Positions 59,516 through 64,000 of a DNA stretch of 64,000 nt are shown piece by piece. Source of the stretch: Cordia subcordata (lineage: Eukaryota > Streptophyta > Magnoliopsida > Boraginales > Cordiaceae); assembly GCA_028554755.1 (NCBI GenBank), contig JAPTOF010000019.1, forward strand, positions 2,986,001 to 3,050,000, in the 5' to 3' direction. The stretch's first letter is position 1. Every line of letters starts with the position of its first letter. A model generated the notes under the pieces. The model did not search any database and had not been told where the DNA came from. It saw only the letters and a list, made by a program, of their open reading frames with translations. The position numbers and the translations under genes are program-made.

Positions 59516-61090
59516 ATTTAAAGAGTGTTAGAAGTATTTTTGTAGGGGCTAGCTAATCCGGGAGATCAGTTGTCGAGCCTTGTGGTCAAACACTAGATTA
59601 CCAATAGTCCAAGTTGTGATGCTAATTAACCTATGCGAACCACTAAAACATGTTAATTAACCTAGTTCAGATAACCATCATTTCATTCTTGATGCATGAC
59701 AAGTTAAATTTGGGTTGGTTGAATAGCTAATCAAGCATCTTTGTTATCCGAGGATATTTATGGAAGGACCACTTAAATTCCTTCACGACGTTATAATCTT
59801 GGTAAATCAATAGAGAGGGAGAGATCAACTTTTTCCCTACTGTGAGCTAATAGTAAAGGATCGAATTAGAAGTGATTGAGTGGCTTTAACTCTGAAGCTA
59901 ATGAAGGACAGATTAGAAGTTGATAAGGACTTAAAGATTAAGAAAGGCATGATTATGCTTATTGGGAGGTAATTAAAGACGAAAGCGTTTTTGCTTCTCA
60001 CCTACCGATCCAGCTTGTGAGTTGTGACATCCACAGGAAAAAGTCTTTAAGGTGATTGGCAATTGGGATCATTAATAGGGCATCTTAGGCTCTAAATGAG
60101 GTATTTCCTCTTTTGGTTTACAATGAAATCGACTTGACAAAACATCAAAACATGATAATAATCACGGCTAAACATTATGGAAGTTAAATTGGAAATGTTT
60201 ACTTTAACGAGGAAATTGAGTGTTGATTGATGCAACTTCACTAACAGGACATTTATCCTTTGAAATTAGAGTCTAGTGCTTTGACTGTTCAGTTAATTTG
60301 ACAACTTCCATCATCCAAATTAATTAAAGGATCCATCCAAAATTTCATTATTCTATGTTGAGTACAAATTACTCAACACAAATTATTAAGTTAGTTCTCA
60401 ATATTACGTGTCTCTAAAAGTCACAAAGTTCATAATCAACGGTTAATTTTGTGGTCAATAATGATTACTACACCAATGATGAAAGAAAATATTCTTACGG
60501 CATTAGTTTTTCAAAACATATGTTCCCGTAACAAAGTAAATACTAAAACTTTGAGGAAATCAGTTTTCTAATTATACATCTTATATCTAAAAGATGCAAA
60601 AAAATCTTTGTTCCTTCTACATAATTACCTTCTTTTTCCTTTTTTGAAATAAACTCTATCGCCCGCAGAAGAAAATAGAGGATTATGAATTATAATTAAG
60701 ATCGCCGTTGATATACTTTAAAATGACTTCAAATTTAGGCGTCGAACTATTTTTATTTGGGGGTTAAATTCTAATTAATTAGAATAACTTCTTGTCGTCC
60801 AAATAATCGGGTTCTACAATGGGCTCGCCGGCATAATAAACAACTCTACCCTCGAATCAAAATATAACCTGGGCCAGAAGTCCGAGTCATGAGGCCAGCC
60901 ACATGAATTTTATCCACTAGAATCACACAATGACAATCTTGTAGAAAGACCAACGACCAAAAAGGGCAAAAAGAAAGAAAGAAAGAAAAAAAAAAAGAAA
61001 GAAAAGAAAATCTTGTAAAAGAAGTGATTTACTCCCTCCATTTCAAACTGATAATTTTTTCTTGTTAATAAAGTGACAGCATTTATATAT
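59516..61090. other. Intergenic DNA
   Basis: No gene seen. An A/G-rich (AAAG)n run lies at about 60968-61010. Confidence 0.5.
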
Positions 61091-61091
61091 T

Positions 61092-62630
61092 ACTAGGGTA
61101 GTGTCCGTGCGATACACAGGATATTACTTAAATAACACATTGGTCCTCTTTTGCAAGGATTGACATTAAAGTATTTCTAAAATCTTTCTAACCGCTTATT
61201 AGGAACCTCGATCGATTTTTTGTAATTAGTTAGATCTTTATTAATATAAGCTTTTATACATGTGTAGATTATGATATGTTTAATTAACTTTAAACTCGGT
61301 ATTAATTAATTCTATGTAAATTAACTTATAATCAAGATTGTTATTAAATAAATAGAAGAATATATCATTAAAATTTAATATTTTTTTAATATTCGTATGT
61401 AATAACTAACTAATAAAACTTTATATATGTATAATAATTCTATTTTTTTCCGTGATCTATAATTTAAATAAATATCTGATAAAATTGAATCTTTTGTCTA
61501 TTAGTCATATACAGTAGCTAATAAATAAAATTTCACATATGTATTATAATCTTTTTTTCCCATGATCTATAATTTAAATAAATAGTGTTTAATTACATTA
61601 TTTTTTGATTCAAAACCATAAATTAGAGAAACAAATAATTCTTATTTTTTTATAGGGTTCAGTGGCCTTTCTCAAATTAAAGAATTGTTCCTCCTATGGA
61701 AACAACCAATTAACTATAATATACGGTAAAAAAATAATATTTTTTTCTTTTTTGCACATATTAACATATCTCACCATTTTCACATAATCAATTAATGAAA
61801 AAAAAAAGCACAACTATTTTTCCAAAATATCCAATTTATTATTTTCACACGACCAATTAACTAATACTGAGGAGAAAAACAGAATATTTTTCATTTGTTT
61901 GCAAAACTTAACATATAATTTATTCTTGGAATAAGTAAATCATATATTAACATAATATATTATTTTTAGCAAATAACGTATTTACCTTTTATTATTCTTA
62001 GTAATAAAAATATCATCAGACAAAATGCATGTGGCGACCATGGAGGTGTGGTCTTGCATATACACGGCAATCAATACAGATAAATACGTTAGTGAAAAGT
62101 TCAAAACTTTTTGAGCGGCAAATCCAATAGCTCCATAGTTATTGCTTTACTACATATAGATAGATAGATATAATAGAAATTACATGTTTTCTAATACATG
62201 CCACATGTCCTTATTCCAAACTCTCTTTTCCAGCAAGCACTTAATTTACACTTCTATATATATAAAACTATTATCTAATTTAGATTTTTTTAATCACCAA
62301 TTAATAATATTAATTTTTATCTACAAATGACTTACAAAAATCTTTTATTATTTTTCTTCCAATATCATACGATTATTCTATTTTACTTTCTCAATTTAAG
62401 TATTTTATGCAATTAGTGAAGACCTCTAACAAACAACTCAAACGTTTTCTCCAATTTCAAAAATCTTTTATTAAAACATAATTTGTATTAAAAAGTTGTC
62501 TAAAATTAAATTTTAAAAGATACATTTGTTCGTATCTTTACATAAAATGTAAAAATTAGTCCTAAAAGAACAAATAAAAACATTGAACACACATTTCTTC
62601 GTGCATTGCATAAGATATACCGTAGTGTGG
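61092..62630. mobile_element. Possible Helitron-like or unclassified non-autonomous element
   Basis: The start (ctagggtagtgtccgtgcga) is of the kind found at many plant Helitron-type repeats. Near 62600 a gtgcattgcataagatatacc stretch could be the terminal hairpin region before ccgtag. Two internal stretches about 130 bases apart (61430-61475 and 61545-61590) share a block ending gatctataatttaaataaata. No Rep/helicase coding sequence is present and the ends are not proven. Confidence 0.3.
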
Positions 62631-62639
62631 GTGTAAATA

Positions 62640-63960
62640 TCTTAAGAGGGGGGTGTGAATTAAGATATTAATACTAATTTTCGATTTTGAAATTTACAGA
62701 AAATTTACAACTTCTAACAAACAATATATCAAACACAAGATAAGTAAGGTAAGAAGAATAAAAATAGAAATGTAAGGAGAAGAGAAACAAACGATTTTAA
62801 GGTGGTTCGGCCAAGCCTACGTCCACCGCCCAAGGAATCTCCCCTTAGGACTTCAAAGATCTCCACTAAGATGCTTCTGCAAAACTTGGTGAAGCACAAA
62901 CCAAGTTCTTTATAACCTCTTTGAAGTCTAACTTCAAAGAACCCAAGAGATTTACTCTATAGGATTTCCTCACACTTTTCAAGCTTAAATGAATATATCT
63001 CACAAAGATTAAAGCTCTCAAAGTGTGTATGTACTCAAGAATGAGAAAAGATTGAATATGAGATTTTCTTCAAGAAGAAAAATAATAAGCTCTTGAAAGC
63101 TCAAATATATTGCAAGAATGGTTCAAAAATGGATTTGAATGATGATAAACACTTTAGCACACTTCAAAATTGGTGATTAGAAGGTGTATTGAATGAGTAT
63201 TTAAAGAGATTTGGGGGATAGAGATATGGTAGGTGAAGAAGGGTTAAGATTTTCGGCCAAAACGGTAATAAACGGTTAGTGCATTTATTGCAGATCCCGT
63301 TCAGCCGGTCGACCGGCTGGGTTGTCCGGCTTGCCCTTCTCCTTCTCTGACAAGGCCAGACGCCTTAGCCGGTCGACCGGTTAGGGGGTCCGGCTTTTCC
63401 CTTCACCTCTCTGTTTAGGCTGGGCAACCACCCAGGTCAGCCGGTCGACCGGCTGGGGGGTCCGGCCACTCCAGAATGTGAAGTAAAGCCAAATTATGCA
63501 GAAAAACAATTTAAGTGCATTTTCACAACTTCAAGTCATTTTGAATAAATATGTAAACATATGTTGTGAATTGAAACACCCAAAAAACTCATTTTATCTC
63601 AATGTATGCATTCAAATACATTTGTGCATATGTTATTTTCAAATGTGTAAGACTTGAAAATTTTTGCTATGACAAAGAAAAAGATTTTGAGCCAAGTCCA
63701 CACAATATATAGGCATTTCACAAAAAGAACAAGAAGAAAAACAAATCCGGTACCCCTTATGGATTCTCTTTTCCTTCTTATGCATTCTCATCTTTTCTCC
63801 CTTCAAGTAATGCTTTTTGTACATCTTCATATCTTTCAAAGCTTCATATTGACGTCATCTCATTTTTACAAGAAGCTATTTAGTCAAATAATGTATATAT
63901 AAATTTTCATCATCAAAATTAATAATGAATATTTAGCTAACACGTAGTTAGATCCTAAAC
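62640..63960. repeat. Repeat DNA resembling an LTR-type element, running towards the right edge
   Basis: It begins with an aagaggggggtgtgaatt phrase and contains aggtggttcggccaagccta followed by cgtccaccgccc, both of which I associate with abundant plant LTR or TRIM repeats. No gag/pol coding and no second LTR are visible, so it could be a solo LTR or an unrelated repeat. The GC-rich palindrome units (63303-63475) lie inside it. Confidence 0.35.
63303..63475. repeat. Three spaced units containing the palindrome agccggtcgaccggct
   Basis: Units start at about 63303, 63367 and 63437. Each reads agccggtcgaccgg(c/t)t followed within a few bases by a gtccggc motif and then a pyrimidine tract. The first and third hold a perfect 16-base palindrome, and the second differs by one base at its right end. 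Spacing is about 65-70 bases. The block is strongly GC-rich in AT-rich surroundings. Confidence 0.85.
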
Positions 63961-64000
63961 CATAGTTTTATTTATTATTGAAAACATTAAAAAAAACACA

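Overview
The window is nuclear DNA of a flowering plant, most likely a eudicot. It is AT-rich, genes are split by GT-AG introns, and it carries plant-specific families (ZF-HD homeodomain, MINI ZINC FINGER, GASA peptide) plus plant-type SINE, LINE and MITE insertions. I cannot name the species. Coding sequence is sparse and most of the window is repeat-rich intergenic DNA.

Left part (1-19 kb): a graveyard of duplicated gene pieces. Three decayed copies of one AVT1-type amino-acid transporter gene lie on the minus strand (1.8-3.6 kb, 10.0-12.8 kb, 17.1-17.7 kb), each broken by different lesions. Copies 1 and 2 sit in a direct duplication of more than 2 kb. Each copy is the clean empty site for insertions found in the other: two SINEs in copy 2 and one MITE in copy 1. 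Next to copy 3 is an internally deleted duplicate of the 3' half of SMC4 (16.4-17.0 kb). Between the copies lie an unrecognised short two-exon gene candidate (5.1-5.6 kb), an unrecognised exon-like block (6.4-6.7 kb) and a 5'-truncated LINE with target-site duplications (7.5-8.9 kb).

Middle (19-37 kb): a complete SMC4 condensin gene in 28 exons on the minus strand (predicted 1250 residues, all ATPase motifs present) with an E2F-type site upstream. A RING-CH gene on the plus strand has intact splice sites but an apparent frameshift and a lost zinc ligand. A complete four-exon GASA-type cysteine-rich peptide gene lies on the minus strand. Two introns, one in SMC4 and one in the RING-CH gene, use GC-AG boundaries.

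Right part (37-64 kb): an intact SINE (39.6 kb), MITEs, microsatellites and minisatellites surround two related intronless genes facing each other 9.4 kb apart. These are a ZF-HD homeodomain transcription factor (45.8-46.9 kb, plus) and a MINI ZINC FINGER protein (56.2-56.5 kb, minus). MIF proteins are known to pair with ZF-HD factors through the shared zinc finger and block them, so this is an activator gene beside its candidate inhibitor. The last 3 kb is repeat DNA, with three copies of a GC-rich palindrome-containing unit in otherwise AT-rich sequence.

Exon limits were worked out by hand from reading frame, splice motifs and knowledge of the families, without transcript data or database searches.
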